NCBI GenBank assembly: GCA_934691935.1
Contig: CAKUTH010000010.1
Span: 1-64,000, forward strand
Length of the DNA: 64,000 nt
Direction of reading: 5' to 3'
Source: an uncultured Candidatus Melainabacteria bacterium
GTDB taxonomy: Bacteria; Cyanobacteriota; Vampirovibrionia; Gastranaerophilales; Gastranaerophilaceae
Part shown: positions 7,752 through 17,293 of the stretch, one piece after another
How the letters are laid out: every line of letters begins with the position of its first letter
Position numbering within the stretch: the stretch's first letter is position 1
The notes under the pieces: generated by a model
The model's input: only the letters and a program-made list of their open reading frames with translations
Told to the model about the DNA's origin: nothing
The model's database searches: none
Position numbers and translations under genes: made by a program

Positions 7752-7774
7752 AGGTCTAAAAAGAGGGATTATCT

Positions 7775-9139
7775 ATGAAAGAATTTAACCACACGCGTTT
7801 GGACAACAGACAATTTACGGAAGATGACATCAAAGGATTTATTGATGAATACAACATCAAATTTATTAAACTCCAATTTGTTGACATAAATGGACAAGTT
7901 AAGAATATGACTATTCCATCACAACACATAGAAAAAGCACTTAATAATGAAATCATGTTAGATGGTTCATCTATCAAGGGATTTAGAAGCATTGAAACTT
8001 CAGATATGTTCTTTCACCCTGACAAAAACTCGTTTCAGATTTTACCTTGGAGAGAAAAAGACGGAGTTAATTCTGCAAGACTGATTTGTGATATTTACAA
8101 TGCTGACGGAACTCCATTTGAAGGCTGTCCGAGATGTAACCTAAAAAGGGTTATGAAGGAAGCTGAAAAAATGGGATTTTCGATGAATATCGGACCTGAA
8201 GCTGAATTCTTTTTGTTTGCCAAAGACAAAGACGGAAACGTTACAACATCAACTCAAGACAGTGCGGGATATTATGATGTAGGTCCTGAAGATTTAGGTG
8301 AAGATGTTCGTTCAGACATTGTTTTGACACTCCAAGAAATGGGGTTTGATATTGAAGCATCGCACCACGAAGTTGCAGACGGTCAACATGAAGTTGATTT
8401 CAGATATACTGATATTTTATCTGCTGCAGACAATGTTGCGACCTTCAAGATTGCCGTTAAAGCAATTGCCGCAAAGCACAATCTTCATGCAACATTTATG
8501 CCTAAACCAATTTTTGGCATAAATGGTTCAGGTATGCACTGCAACGTATCTTTGTTTAAAAACGGAAAGAATGCGTTTTTTGACGAAAAAGCTGAATTTG
8601 AGCTTTCAGATGTCGCAAAATATTCAATTGGTGGTATGCTAAAACACGTAAAAAGCATAACTGCAGTTCTTAACCCTACTGTAAACAGCTTTAAACGCTT
8701 GGTTCCAGGGTATGAAGCACCTGTTTATTTGGCTTGGTCATTGGCAAACAGAAGTGCATTGCTAAGAGTCCCTGCAAAACGTGGTAACGCAACTCGTGTA
8801 GAACTTCGTTCTCCAGACCCTGCATGCAACCCATATTTAGCATTTGCGTCAATTTTAGAAGCCTGCCTTGATGGTGTAAGAAACAAGATTGACCCACCAG
8901 CTCCTGTAGAAAGCAACATCTACAAATTATCTACAAAAGAACGTAAAAAACAAAGAATTGATTCTTTACCAGGAAGCCTTGCAGAGGCACTTGATTTGTT
9001 TGACAAATCTCTTGTTTCTAGGGCTGCATTGGGTGACCATATCTTTAATGAATTTTTATCGGCGAAAAAGAAAGAATGGGATTCGTTCAGAACATACGTT
9101 TCTCAATGGGAAATTGATAAATATTTGGAAAGATATTAA
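7775..9139 (+). CDS. glnA: Glutamine synthetase type I
   Basis: GlnA joins ammonia to glutamate at the expense of ATP. This 454-residue protein has the GSI N-terminal beta-grasp region (FVDINGQVKNMTIP), the LDGSSIKGF loop, the metal-binding GPEAEFFLF and HHEVADGQHE motifs, the ATP-binding NGSGMHCNVS region and the glutamate-binding LVPGYEAPVYLAW segment. Near the C-terminus it has RIDSLPGSLAEAL in place of the NLYDLPP adenylylation loop. That makes it the shorter GSI-alpha type, normally controlled by feedback rather than by adenylylation. AAAGAGGGA precedes the ATG. It is monocistronic with its own terminator. I did not find a GTA-N8-TAC NtcA site upstream. Confidence 0.95.
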   Translation: MKEFNHTRLDNRQFTEDDIKGFIDEYNIKFIKLQFVDINGQVKNMTIPSQHIEKALNNEIMLDGSSIKGFRSIETSDMFFHPDKNSFQILPWREKDGVNSARLICDIYNADGTPFEGCPRCNLKRVMKEAEKMGFSMNIGPEAEFFLFAKDKDGNVTTSTQDSAGYYDVGPEDLGEDVRSDIVLTLQEMGFDIEASHHEVADGQHEVDFRYTDILSAADNVATFKIAVKAIAAKHNLHATFMPKPIFGINGSGMHCNVSLFKNGKNAFFDEKAEFELSDVAKYSIGGMLKHVKSITAVLNPTVNSFKRLVPGYEAPVYLAWSLANRSALLRVPAKRGNATRVELRSPDPACNPYLAFASILEACLDGVRNKIDPPAPVESNIYKLSTKERKKQRIDSLPGSLAEALDLFDKSLVSRAALGDHIFNEFLSAKKKEWDSFRTYVSQWEIDKYLERY

Positions 9140-9160
9140 AAAGATTTTCAAGATATATAT

Positions 9161-9187
9161 AGGAGCTTTTATCAAAGCTCCTTTTTT
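9161..9187 (+). terminator. Rho-independent terminator of glnA
   Basis: Stem AGGAGCTTT/AAAGCTCCT with loop TATC is followed by TTTTT. It is convergent with the DUF512 gene and may serve both. Confidence 0.85.
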
Positions 9188-9192
9188 ATAAA

Positions 9193-10467
9193 TTATTCAA
9201 AAGTTTTTATGAAATCTGCAGTTTCTTTAAACGAATAAAAGTCTTTAATTACAAGAAATTCTTTTTTTGTTTGATTTTTAACATAGCCAAGCGTTTTTCC
9301 ATCCAAAAAATCCTCTGTGTAAGGTCGTAGCATAACCGATGAAATAACAATAACATCAGCATCAGAGTCTTTTACAGTTCTAATCAAATCATCTGTCGTA
9401 ATTAACCCTGCAACAGTAATATCTTGCCCCCAATAGAGAGATTTTACTGGATTTACAGTAACTGATAAATTTTTTATTTTATTAAGTTTTTTGGAAATAG
9501 CTTCAAACACATCCTTAGCAGCATAACTTGCGCCAAAAGATAATTTCAAAGGGCGTTTAAGGCTTTTTGGCAACTCTTTTGAACGTTGTTTAAAATCATC
9601 CATAAGCGTTCGCAACGCGCCAACACCATCATCAAGTTGGCAAAAATTACCATAATATTTGGCTGGCGGAATTTCGCGTTCTGCCAGAATAAAAAACTCA
9701 TCAGAACAACAAACTCTTTTATATTTTGACGCAATATCAAGAGTTTCTATGGCACATTTTTTATCAACACGTTTCAAACCTTCTTGTCTAAATTGAGTAA
9801 CTCCTACAGGAACAATAGCTACAGAAAGCACTGTATTTTTTAATTTTGCCAAATCAGATAGGGTACGTTCAAGCTCTGCACCGTCATTATACCCAGGGCA
9901 CAAAACAATTTGAGCGTGAAACGGAATTTTATTTTTTCTAAACCATTGCAAATTTTCTAAAGCCTTGCCTGCATTCGGATTTCTAAGCATTTTTACACGC
10001 AAATCAGGATTTGTTGTATGGACTGAAACATAAAAAGGGCCGAGATGCATTCTTTTTATTCTTTCCTTATCAGCATCTTTCAAATTTGTTAGAGTAATAT
10101 ATGTTCCCTGTAAGTACGACAATCTATAATCGTCATCTTTTATATATAGAGTATCTCGCAGACCTTTTGGCTGTTGGTCTACAAAACAAAAAATGCAATG
10201 ATTTAAACAAGGTTTTATTTTATCAAAAATAGCGCTTTCAAAAACAATTCCCAAATCTTCGTCATAGTCTTTTTCTAACTCAATAACTTCAATTTCACCA
10301 TTAGTTTTTTTTATCTCAAGAGTTAAAAAATCTGATTTACACATAAAATTATAATCAATCATATCTTGCATTTTCATATCATCAATTGATAAAATTTCGT
10401 CACCTGAAACGATTTCAAGTTCTTGTGCAATAGAATTTTCAACAACTTCACTAACAATTGCGGGCAT
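9193..10467 (-). CDS. DUF512 radical SAM protein with N-terminal PDZ-like domain
   Basis: This 424-residue protein matches the DUF512 family, common in clostridia and cyanobacteria. An N-terminal PDZ-like region (residues 1-60, with SGDEILSIDD) is followed by a radical SAM core whose cluster motif is CLNHCIFCF (CxxxCxxC), and then by the conserved DUF512 part. The family's reaction is not known. It overlaps the preceding PadR-type gene by 17 nt, so the two are translationally linked. It converges on glnA. Confidence 0.85.
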   Translation of the reverse strand: MPAIVSEVVENSIAQELEIVSGDEILSIDDMKMQDMIDYNFMCKSDFLTLEIKKTNGEIEVIELEKDYDEDLGIVFESAIFDKIKPCLNHCIFCFVDQQPKGLRDTLYIKDDDYRLSYLQGTYITLTNLKDADKERIKRMHLGPFYVSVHTTNPDLRVKMLRNPNAGKALENLQWFRKNKIPFHAQIVLCPGYNDGAELERTLSDLAKLKNTVLSVAIVPVGVTQFRQEGLKRVDKKCAIETLDIASKYKRVCCSDEFFILAEREIPPAKYYGNFCQLDDGVGALRTLMDDFKQRSKELPKSLKRPLKLSFGASYAAKDVFEAISKKLNKIKNLSVTVNPVKSLYWGQDITVAGLITTDDLIRTVKDSDADVIVISSVMLRPYTEDFLDGKTLGYVKNQTKKEFLVIKDFYSFKETADFIKTFE

Positions 10468-10975
10468 TATCTTTTTCCAACCCTTCTACAATATTTATAA
10501 AATTTGAGTATTCACAAACCGTATTATCAAGAATTATTTTTTGATAAAAATTAATCTGTCTGTATTCTTCATCTAGTGCATTTTTTGCCAATATTTGAAA
10601 CTGAGTAGCTCTTGATTTTACAGAAAAAAACAATCTTGCTCTTTCTTCTGTATTCAAGCAATCCGCACAAGACAATTTCACACTGGCATTAGACAAAAAT
10701 TGTGCTGGGTTATCACTCAAATTTTCAAGAATTAGTCTTTTCAACTCATTAATTCCATTTTTTGTAATTTCATAGTACACAGAGAGTTTTCCGCCATCAG
10801 ACATCATTTTACGAGAAGTCAAACATTCTTTTTCTTCCAAACGGCGAAGTGCAGGTTTGAGAGCACCAAAACTCGGTTTTGCAAACGGCGCAAAATTATC
10901 CTCTATACGCTTTTGTATAGCATACATTGTATAATCTCGTTTTAAAATTACATATAAAATCAACAGTTCAATCAT
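10451..10975 (-). CDS. PadR-family transcriptional regulator
   Basis: PadR proteins are winged-helix repressors. The N-terminal half (MIELLILYVILKRDYTMYAIQKRI, then SFGALKPALRRLEEKECL) is a standard PadR winged helix, and the C-terminal half looks alpha-helical, as in the PadR dimerisation domain. I prefer the Met at 10975 (174 aa) because it begins the conserved helix. An in-frame ATG at 11011 would add 12 hydrophobic residues, and neither start has a strong ribosome binding site. It overlaps the DUF512 gene downstream, suggesting that it controls that gene or itself. The intergenic space to the divergent GT2 gene is 90 bp and could contain its operator. Confidence 0.75.
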   Translation of the reverse strand: MIELLILYVILKRDYTMYAIQKRIEDNFAPFAKPSFGALKPALRRLEEKECLTSRKMMSDGGKLSVYYEITKNGINELKRLILENLSDNPAQFLSNASVKLSCADCLNTEERARLFFSVKSRATQFQILAKNALDEEYRQINFYQKIILDNTVCEYSNFINIVEGLEKDNARNC

Positions 10976-11065
10976 ATTCAAAATATAGCACAAAATTACA
11001 TTTATTAACATGTAATGGATTTTTTAATTTCTTTAACATAAAATATAAGTGCGAAAGGGATTATT

Positions 11066-12619
11066 ATGGAATTAGTTTTAGATATTTTATATATTTATGT
11101 AGCGGTATATTCTTTTTATTTTCTAGCTCTAGCTATTAGAAATTTGAACGATAAACCGTTTAAAATCGAAAAAAGATACGCGTCACACGAAGAAAAAGAC
11201 AATTTAGCAATAGTTATTTATGCCAGAAACAATAAAATCACTTTGGAAAATCTAGTAAAAGAATTAAAAATGCAAGATTATCCAGTTAATAATTTCCGTG
11301 TTTTTGTAATTTTAGATAACTGTACAGACGGTTCGGAACAATTTATCCAAGATCAACCGTTTATAAATCTTATCAACATCAAAGATGTCGGAACTGTAGG
11401 GAAAGATCAAGCTGTAAGCATGTTATTGGAAAGACTGTCTAAGGACGAAACTATTGATGCTTATGTCTTTATAGATGCAGATAGAAGTATTCCTGCAAAC
11501 TTCTTAACTACGATTAATTCAGCATTGGTTAACAATGGCGTTTTGTGTGGCGAAACCCTTATCCTTACTGATAATCTAGGCTTTGTAGATAAAATCAAAT
11601 CAGCTTACCAAAAATATCACATGAACTTTATCAGAAAAGCTCGTTCTCTCTTTGGTTTGGCGTCAAGAGCCGATTCTGGAATATTTATCATCAAAAAAGA
11701 GATTGTTGATGAAATTGGCGAAGTCGATTTTAAAGACGTAAATACAGAACTTAAATACAGTTTATTACTTTCTAAAATTAAATGTCCTTGCATTTATAAC
11801 CCGAATATTCAAACATACGTGGATACTGCAAGCTACGAGTTCAAACGCCCTAGATTTTCTATAAGATTAGAATTGTTTAAAAACTGCTTTTCTCAAATTT
11901 GGGCTAAAAACTTTGTTTTTGCTGAGCATACATTCTCACTATTAAATCCAAACATTTGGGCTATAATATTGATTTATGCGGTCATAATGAAACACTCATA
12001 CAGATATTATTTCTTTATGGATTTCAAAATCGTACTTCTAACATTCTTAATGTTGGTATCTGCATTTGGCATAAGTTTGATTAACTCAAAGCTCAGATTT
12101 AGAGAAATCATGCTTTTGTGCTTGTACCCTATTTATTCATTGTGTCATATAATCAAAAATCTTCCACCAGTGCGTTATACAAAACGTAAGTTTGAAGAAA
12201 GAGAATGCGCAAATACAGATACTGAAAAATTAGAAGTTGAAACTTTCGTAATGAATAGTGCTGGCAGAGAATTGCCTTGCAAATTAGAATTTATATCTGA
12301 ATCAGGTTTTGCTAAAATAAAATTTATTTACAAAAATAGAAAATTTGTAACTTCAAGACATTTGAGAATGATTGATGCATTGCAAGAACTTCGCAGAAAA
12401 CTCAATGAATATGGTATGATATTAAAATTATGCAGTTGTTGTAAACATTTCACATCAGAAAACGACGGTTCTACAAACATGCTAAAAGGTTTCTGCACAA
12501 GCGATTACCCGAGTCCTTCATTAAAAGAACCTCGTGCAACATTAATTTGGAACTCTTGTACTGATTTCGAACCTGCTGAAGTGACAACTATTCTTGATGA
12601 ATTATCAAATCAGGGCTAA
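11066..12619 (+). CDS. Membrane-anchored GT2 glycosyltransferase with Cys-rich tail
   Basis: The 517-residue protein begins with a transmembrane segment (residues about 4-24). A GT-A domain of the GT2 family follows, with AIVIYARNN at the start of the fold and a DADRS metal-binding DxD-type motif near residue 138. Two or three transmembrane helices lie around residues 295-365, as in processive or lipid-linked GT2 enzymes. The last 120 residues are unusual: an extra hydrophilic domain with a Cys cluster (LCSCCKHF, then GFC and NSC). Five Cys in such spacing could bind metal. Substrate unknown. AAAGGGA precedes the ATG. Its 3' end overlaps that of convergent folC by 32 nt. Confidence 0.8.
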   Translation: MELVLDILYIYVAVYSFYFLALAIRNLNDKPFKIEKRYASHEEKDNLAIVIYARNNKITLENLVKELKMQDYPVNNFRVFVILDNCTDGSEQFIQDQPFINLINIKDVGTVGKDQAVSMLLERLSKDETIDAYVFIDADRSIPANFLTTINSALVNNGVLCGETLILTDNLGFVDKIKSAYQKYHMNFIRKARSLFGLASRADSGIFIIKKEIVDEIGEVDFKDVNTELKYSLLLSKIKCPCIYNPNIQTYVDTASYEFKRPRFSIRLELFKNCFSQIWAKNFVFAEHTFSLLNPNIWAIILIYAVIMKHSYRYYFFMDFKIVLLTFLMLVSAFGISLINSKLRFREIMLLCLYPIYSLCHIIKNLPPVRYTKRKFEERECANTDTEKLEVETFVMNSAGRELPCKLEFISESGFAKIKFIYKNRKFVTSRHLRMIDALQELRRKLNEYGMILKLCSCCKHFTSENDGSTNMLKGFCTSDYPSPSLKEPRATLIWNSCTDFEPAEVTTILDELSNQG

Positions 12620-13733
12620 TAATTTCATTTAACATATAAAAAGAACCACAAACAATTTTCAAATAGTCTTTTGGCAACTCGTCAAAAGACTTGAAAATTT
12701 TTGAAGGAAATTCACAAGTTTCTTGCAATTGTTCGATTGCGCAAGAGTTTTTGAAGTGATAAAAATAAATTTCATCACCTTTAGAAAATAATATTTCCAT
12801 CATTTTTTTGTAGTCCTTATTTGGCAAACAACCAAAAACAAAGCAACGTTTTTGATTTGGATAATAACAATCTAAACTTTCACGCAAAGCCATTGCCCCA
12901 TTTGGATTGTGTGAGGCATCAATAATTAAATCTTCCCTACATAGCTGAAAACGACAAGGATGTTTTACTTCACTCAAAGCCTCTTGAATTGTTTGTTCTG
13001 AAATTGTCGGGAACAAGTATCTCACAGAAGCCAACGCTAAAGATAGATTTTCTTGCTGACAAGTACCTTTGAGTGAAAGGTTTGTTGTATCTTCAAATGG
13101 GGCAACTAACGAAAATAGACAATTTTCAGCATCAGCTTTGTCTTTTATTTCCTCATACCCTTCGCTTGTAAAGACGACAGAATTTGGCTTTATAATACCA
13201 GCTTTTTCAAACGCGATTTTTGATTTTGTATTTCCAAGGCGTTCGGTATGATCCAAATCAATATGAGTAATAATTGCACAAAGATTTGATTTTATAACAT
13301 TTGTTGCATCAAAACGACCGCCAAGTCCTGTTTCTAAAACAACGACGTCAACATCATTATCTGCAAAATATTTAAACATTACAGCCGTCAAAACTTCAAA
13401 TTCAGTCAAATCACAATTCAGTGCACAGACTTTTTCCACATATTTCGCGAAATCTTCTTTTGAAATATCTTCGTTATTTATTTTAATTCTCTCGGTATAT
13501 TCAAAAATATGCGGACTTGTATAGAGCCCAACTTTAATTCCTGATTTCTTCAAAATTGTCGCAATAATAGCGCAAACTGAGCCTTTTCCGTTTGTTCCTG
13601 CGACATGAATGCATTTCAGCTTGTCTTGAGGATTACCTAATTTTTCAAGAGCGTCCTCAATTCTTTCAAGTCCCAACTTAATTTTAAACTTACCTTGTGA
13701 TGTAAGTAATTTTATAGCTTCATTGTAATTCAT
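12588..13733 (-). CDS. folC: Folylpolyglutamate/dihydrofolate synthase
   Basis: FolC adds glutamate to folates (and may also make dihydrofolate). The Mur-ligase-type P-loop is HVAGTNGKGSVCA near residues 43-55. Other family signatures are SPH(IFEYTERI), the LETGLGGRFDATN segment and HxxLDHTERLG. At 381 aa it is a little shorter than average, with a reduced C-terminal domain. The ATG overlaps the murG stop by 4 nt, making it the last gene of the cell-wall run. Confidence 0.9.
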   Translation of the reverse strand: MNYNEAIKLLTSQGKFKIKLGLERIEDALEKLGNPQDKLKCIHVAGTNGKGSVCAIIATILKKSGIKVGLYTSPHIFEYTERIKINNEDISKEDFAKYVEKVCALNCDLTEFEVLTAVMFKYFADNDVDVVVLETGLGGRFDATNVIKSNLCAIITHIDLDHTERLGNTKSKIAFEKAGIIKPNSVVFTSEGYEEIKDKADAENCLFSLVAPFEDTTNLSLKGTCQQENLSLALASVRYLFPTISEQTIQEALSEVKHPCRFQLCREDLIIDASHNPNGAMALRESLDCYYPNQKRCFVFGCLPNKDYKKMMEILFSKGDEIYFYHFKNSCAIEQLQETCEFPSKIFKSFDELPKDYLKIVCGSFYMLNEIISPDLIIHQE

Positions 13734-14803
13734 ATTTGTTCTAACTGCTCAACTATTTTTTGCGCGCCATCGTATTTGGCAAGGCTTAAGGACTTTTCCT
13801 GTAACTCAACCAAATTTTCTTTCGCAAGATTTATTGCTTTTAATAATGTATTTTCAGTAACTTCAGCATCCTCAATATAAATACCCGCACCTTTTTCAAC
13901 CATAAATTTTGCATTTTTTCTTTGATGGTCACCTGCTGCGTATGGATAAGGCACAAAAATCGGAGCAACTCCCGATGCACAAATTTCAGATATACTCAAA
14001 GAGCCAGAACGCGAAACCGCAATATCAGAAGCCTTCAAAACTGTTACCATATCATCAAAATATGGCTTTATAATAAGGTTTTTATTTGTTTCATATTCAG
14101 GATAAATTTTCAACAATTGTTCTATTACTCTATCAAAATTTTTCTTCCCTGTTTGGAAAATTATCTGCATATCGAGTTTTTTCAAGAGCTCTACAGTCGC
14201 ATCATTTATAGAACGTGCACCTTGAGAACCTCCCATTATGCAAATTGTCAATTTATCTTCAAGCCCCAAACTTTTACGCGCCTGTTGCTTTGTTAACGTT
14301 TGGAATTTTTCTCTAATAGGATTTCCATTAACATAACAGTTTTTATTATGTATAACCTTGCAGGCGCAATCAAAAGCTACAGAAACAGCACTTGCAAATG
14401 GGGCTAATTTTCTTGTTACAAGCCCAGGTTGAGCATCACAATCATGCATCATATAAGGAATATTTAAAAGTTTTGCCCCTATCAATGCTGGTGCAGAAAC
14501 ATATCCACCTGTTCCAAAAACCGCATCAGGTTTATATTTTTTCAAATAAAAACACGCGACAAAAACTGCACAAAACAGCTCAATTCCCCATTTCAAAAGG
14601 GATAAACTAGCTTTACGAGGCATACCATGCACATTTATCGGTAAAAATTTATAACCTTTTTGAGAAACAATATCAAACTCTAAATTTTTAGGGTTACCGA
14701 CATAAAAAATCTCATCGCCTTTATCATGCAAGGCGTCAGCCACCGCTATAGCTGGATAAATATGACCTCCTGTACCGCCACCTGTTATAAAATATTTTCC
14801 CAT
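13730..14803 (-). CDS. murG: MurG, lipid II synthase
   Basis: MurG transfers GlcNAc from UDP-GlcNAc to lipid I on the inner face of the membrane. Seen here: the N-terminal glycine loop GGGTGGHIYPAIAVA, the mid-protein GGSQGARSIND motif and the C-terminal SRSGSLSISEI donor-binding stretch. The length of 357 aa is typical. It overlaps ftsW by one base and folC by four. Confidence 0.95.
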   Translation of the reverse strand: MGKYFITGGGTGGHIYPAIAVADALHDKGDEIFYVGNPKNLEFDIVSQKGYKFLPINVHGMPRKASLSLLKWGIELFCAVFVACFYLKKYKPDAVFGTGGYVSAPALIGAKLLNIPYMMHDCDAQPGLVTRKLAPFASAVSVAFDCACKVIHNKNCYVNGNPIREKFQTLTKQQARKSLGLEDKLTICIMGGSQGARSINDATVELLKKLDMQIIFQTGKKNFDRVIEQLLKIYPEYETNKNLIIKPYFDDMVTVLKASDIAVSRSGSLSISEICASGVAPIFVPYPYAAGDHQRKNAKFMVEKGAGIYIEDAEVTENTLLKAINLAKENLVELQEKSLSLAKYDGAQKIVEQLEQI

Positions 14804-15975
14804 TAATATCTATTCCTTATTTTTTTAATCTTTTTCTTTGAAATATTCAACAAAATTCCAACCATAATCATTGATACAATCAATGAAGAACCACCGTAAC
14901 TAATGAACGGAAGCGGAACACCAGTTGTAGGCAAGAATGAACTTGCAACACTCATATTCATAAATGCTTGGAAAGTAATAGAGAACGTAATTCCAACAGC
15001 CAAAAGTTTTCCATACATATCAGGGCAATGTGTCGCTATAACAAAGCCTCTTTGCATAAACGTAAAGAATAAACCGATTACAAGCACACAACCGACAAAC
15101 CCAAGTTCTTCTGCGATGATAGCAAAAATAAAATCGGTATGACATTCTGGCAAATACGAAAGTTTTTGGATAGAACCGCCATATCCGACTCCACTAAAAC
15201 CGCCTGAGGCAAAAGCTATTAACGATTGAATAATGTTATAACCCGCACCCAAAGGGTCAGATTCTGGATGACGCCAAGTTTTTATACGTTGCAATTGATA
15301 TGGTTTGATAATCGTAGTTAAACCAATAACAAGAGTAACAAACATTGTACCTACGCAACTTAAAAACAATTTCATTGAGCCACCGCCAGCCATATACATG
15401 ACAACAGTGGTCATACCAAGCAATATTACCATCGACAAATTCGGTTGTATAAAAATCAAACCAGCCATAATTATAATTGGAATAAATGCCTTCAACCATT
15501 TGTCCTGATCAAAAAGGTTTGCATCTTTTCTAAAAGCACTAGCCAAAAGTAAAACAACAGCAGGTTTAGCAAACTCAGAAGGTTGTAATTGAAAACCCGC
15601 AATGTTAATCCATCTTTTTGCACCATTTACGACAACCCCTAATGGCGTACAATCGACAAGAAAAAGTGCCACAAGAATAGATACCATTACTACAACATTC
15701 CAATTGGCAAGTTTTTTATAATCATAATTCATAAAAAACTTAAGTCCGAAAAAACCTACAATAAAACAAATTAATTGTTTTATTAAAAATTGAGCAGGAT
15801 TTCCGCCTTCATCCAAACATTTTGGGGCAGTGGCTGAAAATATAGCCAAAAAGCCTATAATAACAAGAAAGGCAACCACAATAAGCAAAGTTTTGTCTGG
15901 AGCCGAAACAATTACACTTTGAATTTCGTTTCTATTATCGCTAGGTTCACGCCTCATTTGTCTTTGATAGGACAT
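14803..15975 (-). CDS. ftsW: FtsW, lipid II polymerase (SEDS family)
   Basis: FtsW is the septal SEDS glycosyltransferase that polymerises lipid II with a class B PBP. The protein has an N-terminal cytoplasmic tail and about ten transmembrane helices, with the SEDS signatures GAKRWINIAGFQLQPSEFAK, a long periplasmic loop containing PESDPLGAGYN, and a C-terminal PLPFISYGGSSLIV. I chose the ATG at 15975 (390 aa) because AAGGATT directly precedes it; the open frame continues to 16023. It overlaps the end of murD, consistent with translational coupling. Confidence 0.9.
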   Translation of the reverse strand: MSYQRQMRREPSDNRNEIQSVIVSAPDKTLLIVVAFLVIIGFLAIFSATAPKCLDEGGNPAQFLIKQLICFIVGFFGLKFFMNYDYKKLANWNVVVMVSILVALFLVDCTPLGVVVNGAKRWINIAGFQLQPSEFAKPAVVLLLASAFRKDANLFDQDKWLKAFIPIIIMAGLIFIQPNLSMVILLGMTTVVMYMAGGGSMKLFLSCVGTMFVTLVIGLTTIIKPYQLQRIKTWRHPESDPLGAGYNIIQSLIAFASGGFSGVGYGGSIQKLSYLPECHTDFIFAIIAEELGFVGCVLVIGLFFTFMQRGFVIATHCPDMYGKLLAVGITFSITFQAFMNMSVASSFLPTTGVPLPFISYGGSSLIVSMIMVGILLNISKKKIKKIRNRY

Positions 15976-17293
15976 AATCCTTAAACACCTTTCCTCTTTC
16001 TTCATAACCGCTAAACATATCAAAACTTGCGCATGCTGGTGATAATAAAACTACATCTGGATTTAGGCTTATAGCTCTATCAATTGCTGATTGAAATGTC
16101 GGTTCTTCAATTATATTATTAAAATCATTTTTTCGCAAATTTTCATTAAATCTTTCTGTGGCTTCGCCAATCAAAATAACAGTTTTGATGTGTTTTTTTA
16201 CAGCTTCACAGAATTCTGTTAAATCAGTATTTTTATCTCTACCACCTGCAATCAACACCACATCGCAATTGTTAAACGAATTTATCGCAACCAAACTTGC
16301 CTCAGGGTTTGTAGCCTTTGAATCGTTGTAAAATACTGTTTTGCCAATTTGAGCAAACTTTTCTAATCTGTGTTCTGGGACTTTGAATGACATTATAGCA
16401 TCTCGAATGTGTTCATTTGAAATTCCTTCAAGTTTTGCAACTATAACTGAACACATAACATTTTGGTAATTATGGTTTCCAATCAAAGGACAATCCGCTA
16501 ATGTAATAATTTGCTCCTCATGTCCGTTTCGTTTATAAAAAATTGCATTATCTTTGATGTATGAACAATTTTCTCCTATTTCACCATCGAAGAAAAATAC
16601 CGTTCCCGAACATTCTTTTGCCAATTCAACAAGTCTTTCGTCTTTAGCATTCAAAACCGCAAACGAAGCGCCTTGTGGCTCTTTAAAAATCCTAGCTTTT
16701 GCTTTGAAATAATTTTCAACTCCGCTATGCCAATCAATGTGATCTGGAGTTAAATTAGTGAAAACAGCAATCTGCGGAGTAAAAGTCGGGCTGTATTCAA
16801 GCTGAAAAGAACTACATTCACACACAAAATAATCAATTTTACGTTCTAATAAATCACATGGTGGAATTCCGTAATTTCCACACGGTTCAGCTTTGTATTC
16901 GCTGGACAAAATATGTGCAGTCAAAGCTGTTGTCGTTGTTTTACCGTTAGTCCCAGTTATTGCAACAAACGGTTTTGAAGTTTCTCGATACGCAAGTTCA
17001 ACCTCAGAAATTACCTTTATGTTTTCGGCTTTCAAACGTTGCATAATCTCACTTGTTGGTGGAATTCCAGGACTTGTTACGGCAATATATGAATCTTTTA
17101 TAAATTCATCGCTATGTCCGCCAAATTCGACCTTTACACCATCTAATTCTTTTAATTTTTCATCATCTTGAGGCTTTTTTTCTCTAGCTTCTGTAATATA
17201 TACATCCGCACCAGAATTGCTCAAATATTTTGCAGCTGAAATTCCGCTTTTTGAAAACCCTAATACTAAAACTTTTCTATCAAACCACTTCAT
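15947..17293 (-). CDS. murD: MurD, UDP-MurNAc-L-Ala:D-Glu ligase
   Basis: MurD adds D-glutamate to UDP-MurNAc-L-alanine using ATP. Visible signatures: VLGFSKSGISAAKYL near the N-terminus, the P-loop AITGTNGKTTTTAL (about residues 111-124), LTPDHIDWH, and the C-terminal YNDSKATNPEAS and AGGRDKN motifs. The length of 448 aa is normal. It shares one base with mraY upstream. Confidence 0.95.
   Translation of the reverse strand: MKWFDRKVLVLGFSKSGISAAKYLSNSGADVYITEAREKKPQDDEKLKELDGVKVEFGGHSDEFIKDSYIAVTSPGIPPTSEIMQRLKAENIKVISEVELAYRETSKPFVAITGTNGKTTTTALTAHILSSEYKAEPCGNYGIPPCDLLERKIDYFVCECSSFQLEYSPTFTPQIAVFTNLTPDHIDWHSGVENYFKAKARIFKEPQGASFAVLNAKDERLVELAKECSGTVFFFDGEIGENCSYIKDNAIFYKRNGHEEQIITLADCPLIGNHNYQNVMCSVIVAKLEGISNEHIRDAIMSFKVPEHRLEKFAQIGKTVFYNDSKATNPEASLVAINSFNNCDVVLIAGGRDKNTDLTEFCEAVKKHIKTVILIGEATERFNENLRKNDFNNIIEEPTFQSAIDRAISLNPDVVLLSPACASFDMFSGYEERGKVFKDYVLSKTNEA

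Larger units (their letters stand above)
6931..7774. other. 844-bp intergenic region with repeats upstream of glnA
   Basis: I see no protein-coding gene here. The left part contains a TTAGCCCCTCAC block (6935-6946, also found at about 44388-44399), two copies of a 39-bp direct repeat (6993-7031 and 7128-7166) and the right inverted-repeat copy (7196-7255). It then holds a minus-strand terminator hairpin with no gene in front of it (7254-7283). The right part (7290-7700) is AT-rich and unremarkable. A strong hairpin (7702-7751) sits just before the glnA start. Confidence 0.7.

Noticed and set aside
7640..7774. Glutamine riboswitch (glnA RNA motif) or NtcA site before glnA
   Set aside because: The conserved core of the glutamine riboswitch as I remember it is not present, and no GTA-N8-TAC site was found. 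Only a plain hairpin is supported.
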